This document shows, piece after piece, positions 56,218 through 64,000 of a DNA stretch of 64,000 nt. Source of the DNA: Massilia polaris (GTDB lineage: Bacteria; Pseudomonadota; Gammaproteobacteria; Burkholderiales; Burkholderiaceae_D); NCBI RefSeq assembly GCF_012927275.1, contig NZ_JABBGG010000007.1, positions 1-64,000 of the forward strand. The letters are read 5' to 3'. The notes below the pieces were generated by a model. It saw only the letters and a list, made by a program, of their open reading frames with translations. It was not told the origin of the DNA and searched no databases. The number at the start of each line of letters is the position of its first letter. Positions within the stretch are counted from its first letter, which is position 1. A program made the position numbers and the translations under genes.

Positions 56218-57324
56218 ATGTCCAAGCATTTCGGTCCAGATTACGTACGCGCCATCGCTCCTTACCAGGCAGGCAAGCCAATCGCGGAAGTCGCGCGCGA
56301 GTTCGGCCTCGACGAGGCAAACATCGTCAAGCTCGCATCGAACGAGAATCCGTTCGGCGTGCCTGAGTCGAGCAAGAAGGCGATGGCGCAAGTCGTGGCC
56401 GACCTCGGGCGTTACCCGGATGCGAACGGCTTCGACCTGAAGGCGGCGCTGGCCAAGCGCTACGACGTGCCCGCCGACTGGATCACGCTCGGCAACGGCA
56501 GCAACGACATCCTCGAAATCGCTGCGCACGCCTTCGTGCAAAAGGGCCAGGCGGTGGTCTACTCGCAGTATTCGTTCGCAGTGTACGCATTGGCCACGCA
56601 AGGCGTCGGCGCACGCGCGATCGTCGTGCCTGCGGCCGAATACGGCCATGACCTCGATGCGATGGCAGCCGCTATCGATGCGGATACCAGGCTCGTATTC
56701 ATCGCCAACCCGAACAACCCGACCGGCACCTTTATCCCGGCCGCGCAGATCGAAGCGTTCCTGAACCAGGTTCCTGAAACCGTCATCGTGGTGCTGGATG
56801 AGGCGTACAACGAGTTCCTCGCGCCCGAACACCAGTTCGAGTCCGCGCAGTGGGTGCGCAAGTATCCGAACCTGGTCGTGTCGCGCACCTTCAGCAAGGC
56901 GTACGGCCTCGCTGGCCTGCGCGTCGGCTTCGCGATTGCGCAGCCGGCAGTGACGGACCTGATGAACCGCATCCGCCAGCCATTCAACGTCAACTCGCTG
57001 GCGCAAGCCGCTGCGATTGCGGCGCTGAACGACACCGTGTTCCTGGAAGAGGGCGCGCGCAACAACGCCGCCGGCTACCAGCAGTTCGTCGAAGCGTTCG
57101 ATGAACTGGGCCTCGAATACGTCCCATCGTTCGGCAACTTCGTGCTGGTGCGCGTCGGTGACGACGACGAAGCCGGTGCGCGCGTCAACCTGGCGTTGCT
57201 GAAGCAGGGCGTCATCGTGCGCCCGGTCGGCAACTACGGCCTGCCGCAATGGCTGCGCATTTCCATCGGCCTGCCGAAGGAAAACGCAGTCTTCCTCGCA
57301 GCGCTCAAGCAGGCGCTGGGCTGA
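56218..57324 (+). CDS. hisC: Histidinol-phosphate aminotransferase (HisC-like)
   Basis: The 368-residue class II aminotransferase has NPNNPTGTFI, VVLDEAYNEF, the PLP Lys in SRTFSKAYGLAGLRVG, and RVGFA. Located between pheA and tyrA, it probably also transaminates aromatic keto acids, as is common for cluster-located HisC copies. Starts MSKHFGPDYVRAIAPYQ. Confidence 0.93.
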   Translation: MSKHFGPDYVRAIAPYQAGKPIAEVAREFGLDEANIVKLASNENPFGVPESSKKAMAQVVADLGRYPDANGFDLKAALAKRYDVPADWITLGNGSNDILEIAAHAFVQKGQAVVYSQYSFAVYALATQGVGARAIVVPAAEYGHDLDAMAAAIDADTRLVFIANPNNPTGTFIPAAQIEAFLNQVPETVIVVLDEAYNEFLAPEHQFESAQWVRKYPNLVVSRTFSKAYGLAGLRVGFAIAQPAVTDLMNRIRQPFNVNSLAQAAAIAALNDTVFLEEGARNNAAGYQQFVEAFDELGLEYVPSFGNFVLVRVGDDDEAGARVNLALLKQGVIVRPVGNYGLPQWLRISIGLPKENAVFLAALKQALG

Positions 57325-57325
57325 C

Positions 57326-58228
57326 GTGACGGGCAAGGTCGTCATCTTCGGCGTCGGCCTGATCGGCGGCTCGTTTGCGCGGGCGCTGAAGCGTGCCGGC
57401 GCGGCCGCGAAGATTGTCGGCGTCGGGCGTTCTCCCGAAGCGATGGCGCGCGCCCTTGAACTTGGCATCGTTGACGAAGTCGCCGCATCCCCGGCCGAAG
57501 CGATGCGCGGAGCCGATCTGGTACTGATTGCTGCGCCGGTCGCGCAGACCGGCGCGATACTCGCGTCTATCCTGCCGCACCTGGAACCGGGAACGGTCGT
57601 CACCGATGCCGGCAGCACCAAATCCGACGTTGTGCAGGCCGCGCGCGAAGCGCTGGGCGTCCGGATCGGGCAGTTCGTTCCCGGTCACCCGATCGCCGGG
57701 CGCGAAACCAACGGCCCGGATGCCGCCATTCCTGACCTCTACATCGGCAAGAAGGTCGTCCTGACGCCGCTGCCAGAAAACGCCGCCGCCGACGTCGAGC
57801 GCGTTGCCGCCGCATGGCGCGCTTGCGGGGCGCTGATCCACAAGCTGTCGCCAGCCGAGCATGACAAGGTATTCGCCGCGGTCAGCCACCTGCCGCACCT
57901 GCTGGCATACGCGCTGGTCGACGACATCGCCAACAAGCCGCACGCCAAACAGCTGTTCCAGTACGCCGCCAGCGGCTTCCGCGACTTCACCCGCATCGCC
58001 GGTTCGTCGCCAGAGATGTGGCGCGACATCAGCCTGGCCAATCGCGAAGCCCTGCTCGGTGAGCTTGACGCATATCTGGCACAATTAACCGGGCTGCGCG
58101 CCATGCTGGCCTCAAGCGACGGCGCAGCACTGGAATCGGTGTACGCCAACGCGCAGCACGCGCGCCGCGAATGGATCGAAGCCATCGAGGCCGCCGAGAC
58201 CCCGGCCGACCACGACAGCGCCAAATAA
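57326..58228 (+). CDS. tyrA: Prephenate dehydrogenase
   Basis: A GTG start at 57326 overlaps nothing but abuts hisC. The 300-residue enzyme has the NAD-binding motif [17 protein letters not shown] and the later [15 protein letters not shown] and [10 protein letters not shown] with the conserved His residues. It oxidises prephenate to 4-hydroxyphenylpyruvate for tyrosine. There is no fused mutase or ACT domain. Confidence 0.94.
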   Translation: MTGKVVIFGVGLIGGSFARALKRAGAAAKIVGVGRSPEAMARALELGIVDEVAASPAEAMRGADLVLIAAPVAQTGAILASILPHLEPGTVVTDAGSTKSDVVQAAREALGVRIGQFVPGHPIAGRETNGPDAAIPDLYIGKKVVLTPLPENAAADVERVAAAWRACGALIHKLSPAEHDKVFAAVSHLPHLLAYALVDDIANKPHAKQLFQYAASGFRDFTRIAGSSPEMWRDISLANREALLGELDAYLAQLTGLRAMLASSDGAALESVYANAQHARREWIEAIEAAETPADHDSAK

Positions 58229-58245
58229 ACCCCAAGGAACCTGGC

Positions 58246-59583
58246 ATGACGCAGCAGCAACAGCAACACCCGCATTTCATCGACCTCGAACCTGTCATGC
58301 ACGTGGAAGGCGTCGTGCGGCTGCCAGGATCGAAGAGCATCTCGAATCGCACGCTGCTGCTGGCCGCGCTGGCGGAGGGCACCACCACCATCCACGACCT
58401 GCTGGCGTCCGACGACACCCTGGTGATGCTGGGCGCGCTGCGCTCGCTGGGCATCCGGTGGGAGCAGGTCGACGAGCGCACCCACATCGTGCATGGCGAA
58501 GGCGGCACGCTGCCGGCGCACGAAGCCGACCTGTTCATGGGTAACGCCGGCACGGCGATCCGCCCGCTGACGGCGGCACTGGCCGTGATCGGCGGCGACT
58601 ACACGCTGCATGGCGTCTCGCGCATGCACGAGCGCCCGATCGGCGACCTGGTCGACGCGCTGAACGCGGTTGGCGCACAGATCGAATACACCGGCGTCGA
58701 AGGCTTCCCGCCGCTGCGCATCCGCCGCGGCCATATCCACGCGCAGCAGCGCATGAGCGTGCGCGGCGATGTGTCGAGCCAGTTCCTGACCGCGCTGCTG
58801 ATGTCCGCACCGCTGATGGCAAAGGAGCACCCGGTCGTCATCGACGTCGAGGGCGAGCTCATTTCGAAGCCGTACATAGAGATCACGCTGAACCTGATGC
58901 GCCGCTTTGGCGTGACGGTGGAGCAGGACGGCTGGCAGTCCTTCACGGTAAAGCCGGGCCAGCGCTACGCCAGCCCGGGCAGCATCCACGTCGAAGGCGA
59001 CGCCTCGTCGGCCTCGTACTTCCTGGCAGCTGGTGCAATCGCCGGCGGTCCGGTACGGGTCGAGGGAGTAGGGCGCGACAGCATCCAGGGCGACGTGCGC
59101 TTTGCCGATGCACTGGAAATGATGGGCGCGACAATCACCCGCGGCGACAACTGGATCGAGGCGACGTCGAACGGCGTGCTGAAAGCGATCGACGCCGACT
59201 TCAACCACATTCCCGACGCCGCCATGACCCTGGCCGTGGCCGCGCTGTACGCCGAAGGCACCACCACGCTGCGTAACATCGCCAGCTGGCGCGTCAAGGA
59301 AACCGACCGCCTTGCCGCGATGGCCACCGAGCTGCGCAAGCTGGGCGCGACGGTGGAAGAGGGCGCGGACTACATCAGCGTCACGCCGCCGGTCGAAATC
59401 CAGCCGGCCAGTATCGACACCTACGACGACCACCGCATGGCGATGTGCTTCTCGCTGGCGACGCTGGATGGCAAGGCGCGGCGCGGCGCCCGGATGCGCA
59501 TCATGGATCCGAAATGCGTGGCCAAGACCTTCCCCGATTACTTCACGGCCTTCGCGGCCATCGCGCGCAACGAGCTGTTTTGA
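58246..59583 (+). CDS. aroA: 3-phosphoshikimate 1-carboxyvinyltransferase (EPSP synthase)
   Basis: The start at 58246 ([11 protein letters not shown]) follows AAGGA. The 445-residue enzyme has [35 protein letters not shown], the catalytic segment [19 protein letters not shown] and [12 protein letters not shown]. The NAGTAIRP form is that of class I, glyphosate-sensitive enzymes. It makes EPSP in the shikimate pathway. Confidence 0.95.
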   Translation: MTQQQQQHPHFIDLEPVMHVEGVVRLPGSKSISNRTLLLAALAEGTTTIHDLLASDDTLVMLGALRSLGIRWEQVDERTHIVHGEGGTLPAHEADLFMGNAGTAIRPLTAALAVIGGDYTLHGVSRMHERPIGDLVDALNAVGAQIEYTGVEGFPPLRIRRGHIHAQQRMSVRGDVSSQFLTALLMSAPLMAKEHPVVIDVEGELISKPYIEITLNLMRRFGVTVEQDGWQSFTVKPGQRYASPGSIHVEGDASSASYFLAAGAIAGGPVRVEGVGRDSIQGDVRFADALEMMGATITRGDNWIEATSNGVLKAIDADFNHIPDAAMTLAVAALYAEGTTTLRNIASWRVKETDRLAAMATELRKLGATVEEGADYISVTPPVEIQPASIDTYDDHRMAMCFSLATLDGKARRGARMRIMDPKCVAKTFPDYFTAFAAIARNELF

Positions 59584-59618
59584 CCGTTGCGCCCCGCAGC
59601 ACATAACTAATAACTTAC

Positions 59619-60284
59619 ATGCCAAACTCGCACATTCCCGTCATCACAATCGACGGCCCGACCGCATCGGGCAAGGGCACGGTGGCCCACAAGGTCGCCG
59701 ACAAGCTGGGCTTCCACTGCCTCGACTCCGGTTCGCTGTACCGCCTGACCGCGCTGACCGCGATCCGCCGCGGCAGCGACCTGCACGACGAGCACGCGAT
59801 CGCCAAGCTGGCCGAGCACCTGCCGGTCAGCTTCGCCGGCGGCGAGATCTTGCTGGCCCACGAAAACGTCAGCCAGGCGATCCGCGCCGAGGAAGTTGGC
59901 AACATGGCATCGCAGATCGCCGCCTTGCCGACCGTGCGCCAGGCCCTGTACGCGCTGCAACTGGGCTTCCGCAAGGCGCCGGGTCTGGTGGCGGACGGGC
60001 GCGACATGGGCACCGTGATCTTCCCCAATGCTCAGCTCAAAGTGTTCCTCACCGCAAGTGTCGAAGCACGGGCACAACGCCGATATAAGCAATTGATTGA
60101 CAAGGGGTTTTCTGCTAACATGGAAGACCTCCTGTCCGATTTGCAGGCGCGCGACGACCGTGACACGCACCGTGCGATCGCCCCGCTGGTACCGGCAGAA
60201 GGTGCGCATTTCCTCGATACATCCAATATGACGGCTGATCAAGCCATCGAACAGGTGCTCCAGTGGTATGCGCATTTGAAGTGA
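59619..60284 (+). CDS. cmk: Cytidylate kinase
   Basis: The 221-residue P-loop kinase has Walker [11 protein letters not shown], then [14 protein letters not shown], the CMP-binding [11 protein letters not shown] and [19 protein letters not shown]. It phosphorylates CMP and dCMP. Located between aroA and rpsA, the standard order. Confidence 0.95.
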   Translation: MPNSHIPVITIDGPTASGKGTVAHKVADKLGFHCLDSGSLYRLTALTAIRRGSDLHDEHAIAKLAEHLPVSFAGGEILLAHENVSQAIRAEEVGNMASQIAALPTVRQALYALQLGFRKAPGLVADGRDMGTVIFPNAQLKVFLTASVEARAQRRYKQLIDKGFSANMEDLLSDLQARDDRDTHRAIAPLVPAEGAHFLDTSNMTADQAIEQVLQWYAHLK

Positions 60285-60407
60285 CAGGCTGGATTTTCGG
60301 CCTTTAAGGTGCTCGGCTCCGGCATGTGTCGGGGACGGGTGTTGTTTTAACTCAACCCAGTTCAGGTCGCATTTGTGACGGTCCTGCTGGCTAACTCTAT
60401 TAATCCT

Positions 60408-62120
60408 ATGTCTACTGCAACAACTGAAGCAACCGGTATGGAAAGTTTCGCAGCGCTCTTCGAAGAGTCGCTGTCACGCCAGGATATGCGTTCGGGCGAA
60501 GTTATTTCCGCTGAAGTCGTTCGTCTCGACCACAACTTCGTGATCGTTAACGCCGGCCTCAAGTCCGAAGCTTTCATTCCTATCGAAGAATTCAAGAACG
60601 ACCAGGGCGAACTGGAAGTTCAAGTCGGCGACTTCGTTTCCGTAGCGATTGAGTCGCTGGAAAACGGTTTCGGCGACACCATCCTGTCGCGTGACAAGGC
60701 GAAGCGCCTGGCATCGTGGCTGGCACTGGAAAAAGCGATGGAATCGGGCGAGATCGTCGTCGGTACCGTCAATGGCAAAGTCAAGGGCGGCCTGACCGTG
60801 CTGACCAACGGCATCCGCGCATTCCTGCCGGGTTCGCTGGTTGACACCCGTCCAGTCAAGGACACCACCCCATTCGAAGGCAAGACCCTCGAGTTCAAGG
60901 TTATCAAGCTGGACCGCAAGCGCAACAACGTCGTTCTGTCGCGCCGCGCCGTTATCGAAGCTTCGATGGGCGAAGAGCGCCAGAAGCTGATGGAAACCCT
61001 GAAAGAAGGCACCGTGGTTACCGGCGTCGTCAAGAACATCACCGACTACGGTGCGTTCGTTGACCTGGGCGGCATCGACGGCCTGCTGCACATCACCGAC
61101 CTGGCATGGCGTCGTGTGCGTCACCCATCGGAAGTGCTGACCGTTGGCCAGGAAATCACCGCGAAAGTCCTGAAGTACGATCAGGAAAAGAACCGTGTTT
61201 CGCTGGGCGTCAAGCAGCTGGGCGACGATCCATGGACCGGTCTGTCGCGTCGCTACCCACAGGGCACCCGTCTGTTCGGCAAGGTCACCAACCTCACCGA
61301 CTACGGCGCGTTCGTGGAAGTCGAGCAGGGCATCGAAGGCCTGGTACACGTCTCCGAAATGGACTGGACCAACAAGAACGTCGCTCCTAACAAGGTTGTC
61401 CAGCTGGGCGACGAAGTAGAAGTGATGGTTCTCGAGATCGACGAAGAGCGCCGCCGTATTTCGCTGGGCATGAAGCAGTGCAAAGCGAATCCATGGGACG
61501 AGTTCGGCATGACCCACAAGAAGGGCGACAAAGTCCGTGGCGCAATCAAGTCGATCACCGACTTCGGCGTGTTCATCGGCCTGGCTGGCAACATCGACGG
61601 CCTGGTACACCTGTCCGACCTGTCGTGGACCGAAGCTGGCGAAGAAGCTGTTCGCAGGTTCAAGAAGGGCGACGAACTGGAAGCAGTTGTGCTGGCAATC
61701 GACGTTGAGCGCGAGCGCGTTTCCCTGGGCGTCAAGCAGCTCGAAGGCGACCCGTTCAACAACTTCGCGGCAATGAACGACAAAGGCTCCCTGGTAACGG
61801 GTACGGTCAAGTCGGTTGAGCCAAAAGGCGCTGTCATCCAGCTGTCCGAAGAAGTTGAAGGCTACCTGCGTGCTTCCGAAATCTCGCGCGACCGCGTTGA
61901 AGATGCCGGCACCCACCTGAAAGTCGGCGACAGCGTTGAAGCACTGGTCATCAACATCGACCGCAAAGCTCGCAGCATCCAGCTGTCGATCAAAGCGAAA
62001 GACAATGTTGAAACCCAGGAAGCAATGCAGAAGATGGCATCGACCTCCGACAGCAGCGCAGCATCGGGCACCACCAGCCTGGGCGCACTGCTGAAGGCCA
62101 AGTTCGACAACAAGAACTAA
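60408..62120 (+). CDS. rpsA: 30S ribosomal protein S1
   Basis: Six S1 RNA-binding domains fill the 570 residues, e.g. [47 protein letters not shown] and [23 protein letters not shown]. The start at 60408 ([20 protein letters not shown]) has no clear Shine-Dalgarno sequence, as is usual for rpsA. S1 unfolds mRNA at the ribosome. Codon use is more T- and A-rich than in its neighbours, as expected for high expression. Confidence 0.97.
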   Translation: MSTATTEATGMESFAALFEESLSRQDMRSGEVISAEVVRLDHNFVIVNAGLKSEAFIPIEEFKNDQGELEVQVGDFVSVAIESLENGFGDTILSRDKAKRLASWLALEKAMESGEIVVGTVNGKVKGGLTVLTNGIRAFLPGSLVDTRPVKDTTPFEGKTLEFKVIKLDRKRNNVVLSRRAVIEASMGEERQKLMETLKEGTVVTGVVKNITDYGAFVDLGGIDGLLHITDLAWRRVRHPSEVLTVGQEITAKVLKYDQEKNRVSLGVKQLGDDPWTGLSRRYPQGTRLFGKVTNLTDYGAFVEVEQGIEGLVHVSEMDWTNKNVAPNKVVQLGDEVEVMVLEIDEERRRISLGMKQCKANPWDEFGMTHKKGDKVRGAIKSITDFGVFIGLAGNIDGLVHLSDLSWTEAGEEAVRRFKKGDELEAVVLAIDVERERVSLGVKQLEGDPFNNFAAMNDKGSLVTGTVKSVEPKGAVIQLSEEVEGYLRASEISRDRVEDAGTHLKVGDSVEALVINIDRKARSIQLSIKAKDNVETQEAMQKMASTSDSSAASGTTSLGALLKAKFDNKN

Positions 62121-62138
62121 GACCTTCGGGACTGCCAG

Positions 62139-62444
62139 ATGACCAAGTCCGAGTTGATCAACCGCCTGGCTGAGCGTTACTCTCAGCTGGTGGCCAAGGA
62201 TGCGGAGTATGCTGTCAAGACCATTCTCGATGCAATGACCAACGCTTTGGCGACTGGCCAGCGCATCGAGATCCGTGGTTTCGGCAGTTTTGCCCTGAAC
62301 AGCAGGCCGCCACGCATTGGACGCAATCCTAAGTCCGGCGACAAGGTGATGGTTCCCGAAAAACGGGTGCCGCACTTCAAGCCAGGCAAACAATTGCGCG
62401 AGCGCGTAGACGCGATGGTCGGACAACCGATCATCGAAGATTAA
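62139..62444 (+). CDS. ihfB: Integration host factor subunit beta
   Basis: The 101-residue DNA-bending protein has [46 protein letters not shown] with the Pro that intercalates DNA, and [14 protein letters not shown]. It follows rpsA after 18 bases. Confidence 0.96.
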   Translation: MTKSELINRLAERYSQLVAKDAEYAVKTILDAMTNALATGQRIEIRGFGSFALNSRPPRIGRNPKSGDKVMVPEKRVPHFKPGKQLRERVDAMVGQPIIED

Positions 62445-62461
62445 GTCGTCTGGCGATACAG

Positions 62462-62489
62462 AAAACGGCGTCCTCGGATGCCGTTTTTT
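62462..62489 (+). terminator. ihfB terminator
   Basis: AAAACGGCGTCC and GGATGCCGTTTT pair with a G-T wobble around TC, then more T. It ends the rpsA-ihfB transcript. Confidence 0.88.
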
Positions 62490-62540
62490 TATGGGTGAAG
62501 CATTCGTAGAGCGCAGCCCGTACCGTTATTTCATTGTTAG

Positions 62541-62637
62541 CATGTCGTTCCCGTGGAAACGGGAACCCATGCTGAGTTTGCTAAATTGGCTCAGCATGGA
62601 TTACCGCGGGGCCGCCGAGGCGGTCGCGGGAACGACG
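62541..62637. repeat. Compound palindromic repeat upstream of lapA
   Basis: GTCGTTCCCGTGGAAACGGGAA (about 62544-62565) forms a hairpin. CATGCTGAG and CTCAGCATGG face each other further on, and GTTCCCGCGACC-like sequence closes the element at 62637 on the other strand. It is a nested inverted element, like the 53.8-kb cluster. Confidence 0.8.
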
Positions 62638-62733
62638 TTTTAACTAGACGATTGCGTATCGGCAAGGCTCAATCGCCCCTGCTTATAATGGTAAGATGCC
62701 ACACCCGCGAACCCTTCCATTTGGACCCCGCTG

Positions 62734-63039
62734 ATGAAATTTGTATCCACCATTGTTGGCATTATCCTGTTCGTGCTGTTCTTCGGCTTCGCGCTGAAAA
62801 ACACGCAGGAAGTCGACCTGCATTTTTTCCTGAACTATGAACTGCGCGGCCCCCTGGTGCTGATGCTGCTGGCGTTCTTCGTCGCCGGCGCCGCCCTCGG
62901 CATCCTCGCCGTCACGCCGACCGTGTTCCGCCATCGCCGCCTCAGCTCGCAGCACCAGAACACCATCGAAGCGCTGCAAAGCGTCGCGCGCACCAGCACC
63001 GTGCAACCGCAGCCGGACAGCGTCAACAACCGGCAATAA
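62734..63039 (+). CDS. lapA: LapA-family inner membrane protein (DUF1049)
   Basis: The 101-residue protein has two membrane segments (FVSTIVGIILFVLFFGFALKN; GPLVLMLLAFFVAGAALGILA) and a cytoplasmic coil, the LapA layout. It pairs with LapB in control of lipopolysaccharide synthesis. lapB follows after 36 bases. Confidence 0.9.
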   Translation: MKFVSTIVGIILFVLFFGFALKNTQEVDLHFFLNYELRGPLVLMLLAFFVAGAALGILAVTPTVFRHRRLSSQHQNTIEALQSVARTSTVQPQPDSVNNRQ

Positions 63040-63075
63040 GCCAGCGGCGCCAATCAAACCAACAAAAAGAATCGC

Positions 63076-64000
63076 ATGGAATTTGAATTCTGGATGCTTC
63101 TTGGCATCCCACTCTTCTTCAGCCTCGGGTGGATCGCCGCCCGCGTCGACATCAGGCAGCTGGTGTCCGAATCGCGCACCCTCCCGCGCGGCTACTTCAA
63201 GGGCCTGAACTTCCTGCTCAACGAGCAGCCCGACAAGGCCATCGACGCCTTCATCGAAATCGTCAAGCTCGACCCCGAGACCGCCGACATGCACTTCGCG
63301 CTCGGCAACCTGTTCCGCCGCCGCGGCGAAGTCGAACGCGCGATACGCGTGCACCAGAACCTGCTCGCCCGCCCCGACCTGCCGCTCGACCAGCAGCACC
63401 ACGCCGGCTACGAGCTTGGCATGGACTACCTGAAGGCCGGCCTGCTGGACCGCGCCGAAGAGACCTTCAACGGCCTCGTGGACTCGCAGTACGGCGTGCA
63501 GGCGCAGCGCGCGCTGCTCGAAATCTACCAGCGCGAAAAAGAATGGAAGCGCGCGATCACCGCGGCCCAGGGCCTGCAGGCATCGGGCGCCGGCACGCGC
63601 CAGAAAGAGATCGCCCAGTTCTACTGCGAACTTGCGCAAGACGCGCTGGTGCACCTGCACACCGATGAAGCGATGGAGCTGCTCGACCAGGCGCTGCACT
63701 CCGATCGCACCAACGTCCGCGCCACCATCCTGATCGGCGACGTCCAGCTGGCCAAGGGCGATGTCGAAGGGGCGCTGATGACGTGGCGCCGCGTCGAACA
63801 GCAAAGCGTGCCGCACGTGGCGCTGGTCGCCACCCGCCTGATGGACGGCTACCGCAAGGTCGGGCGTCCGCAGGAAGGCGTCAACCTGCTCCGCTCCTAC
63901 CTGGCCGAAGCCTCGTCGATCGACCTGATTGAAGTCGTGTTCAAGGCCGTCACCGAACTCGATGGCGCGCAGGCAGCCAAGGACCTCGTGGTCGAAGAAC
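63076..64000 (+). CDS. lapB: Lipopolysaccharide assembly protein B (partial, cut by window end)
   Basis: About 308 codons are present. An N-terminal membrane segment (FWMLLGIPLFFSLGWIAARVD) is followed by TPR repeats: GLNFLLNEQPDKAIDAFIEIVKLDPET, LGMDYLKAGLLDRAEETFNGLV. The C-terminal rubredoxin-type zinc site lies beyond the window. LapB guides FtsH to LpxC. Confidence 0.95.
   Translation, partial: MEFEFWMLLGIPLFFSLGWIAARVDIRQLVSESRTLPRGYFKGLNFLLNEQPDKAIDAFIEIVKLDPETADMHFALGNLFRRRGEVERAIRVHQNLLARPDLPLDQQHHAGYELGMDYLKAGLLDRAEETFNGLVDSQYGVQAQRALLEIYQREKEWKRAITAAQGLQASGAGTRQKEIAQFYCELAQDALVHLHTDEAMELLDQALHSDRTNVRATILIGDVQLAKGDVEGALMTWRRVEQQSVPHVALVATRLMDGYRKVGRPQEGVNLLRSYLAEASSIDLIEVVFKAVTELDGAQAAKDLVVEE

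Noticed and set aside
58246-58275. Poly-Gln start of AroA as a misassigned start
   Set aside because: AAGGA lies at the correct distance from 58246 and the next ATG lies too deep; short variable N-termini are common in AroA.

Overview
The window is a GC-rich betaproteobacterial chromosome segment. It most likely comes from the Oxalobacteraceae (Massilia/Telluria/Duganella-like). The evidence is the gyrA-serC-pheA-hisC-tyrA-aroA-cmk-rpsA-ihfB-lapA-lapB block, the tmRNA with tag peptide ANDNSYALAA, and the abundance of GIN-, CsbD- and DUF883-type accessory proteins. Genus and species are inference; no rRNA gene is present.

Left part (1-18.4 kb): a four-gene N-acetylglucosamine operon on the minus strand (kinase, NagA deacetylase, SIS-type deaminase, GH3 hexosaminidase), preceded by helically phased GGTATT repeats. 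Next come a GIN-domain solenoid protein, a LysR regulator facing a small exported protein, a GspA/GspB pair, an orphan MobB, a YjfB-like protein, and a two-gene bufferin locus (DUF2282 precursor plus a fused DUF692-DUF2063 enzyme). Then DUF883, S4, fumC and a FimV-like gene follow.

Middle (18.4-28.6 kb): a decay zone. It holds a candidate structured RNA, a broken tyrosine integrase, an intact GH92 mannosidase followed at once by a truncated second GH92, a frameshifted HDOD gene, an intact M1 aminopeptidase, and two neighbouring secreted metallopeptidase genes (M13, M4) that have each lost their catalytic core. Several breaks sit in homopolymer runs, so sequencing error must be weighed against true decay.

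28.6-46 kb: two CsbD stress proteins around a methyltransferase; DPP-IV; a MATE exporter; a dihaem cytochrome c; the CbpA/CbpM chaperone pair; a DJ-1/PfpI protein; an ECF sigma/anti-sigma pair facing a four-gene DUF4331-lipoprotein-TPR-HupE operon; a class I/II aminotransferase-like protein with Gln where the cofactor-binding Lys should be; and a hybrid histidine kinase.

46-64 kb: a lower-GC YefM/YoeB toxin-antitoxin islet beside the tmRNA 3' end, a glycine-zipper protein, gph, ubiG and an OmpA-like protein. The housekeeping block follows (gyrA, Ser and aromatic amino acid synthesis, cmk, rpsA, ihfB, lapA) and is cut at the window edge inside lapB. Palindromic intergenic repeats with a TTCCCG...CGGGAA core recur at five places. 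No CRISPR array, rRNA gene, standalone tRNA gene or complete prophage was seen.
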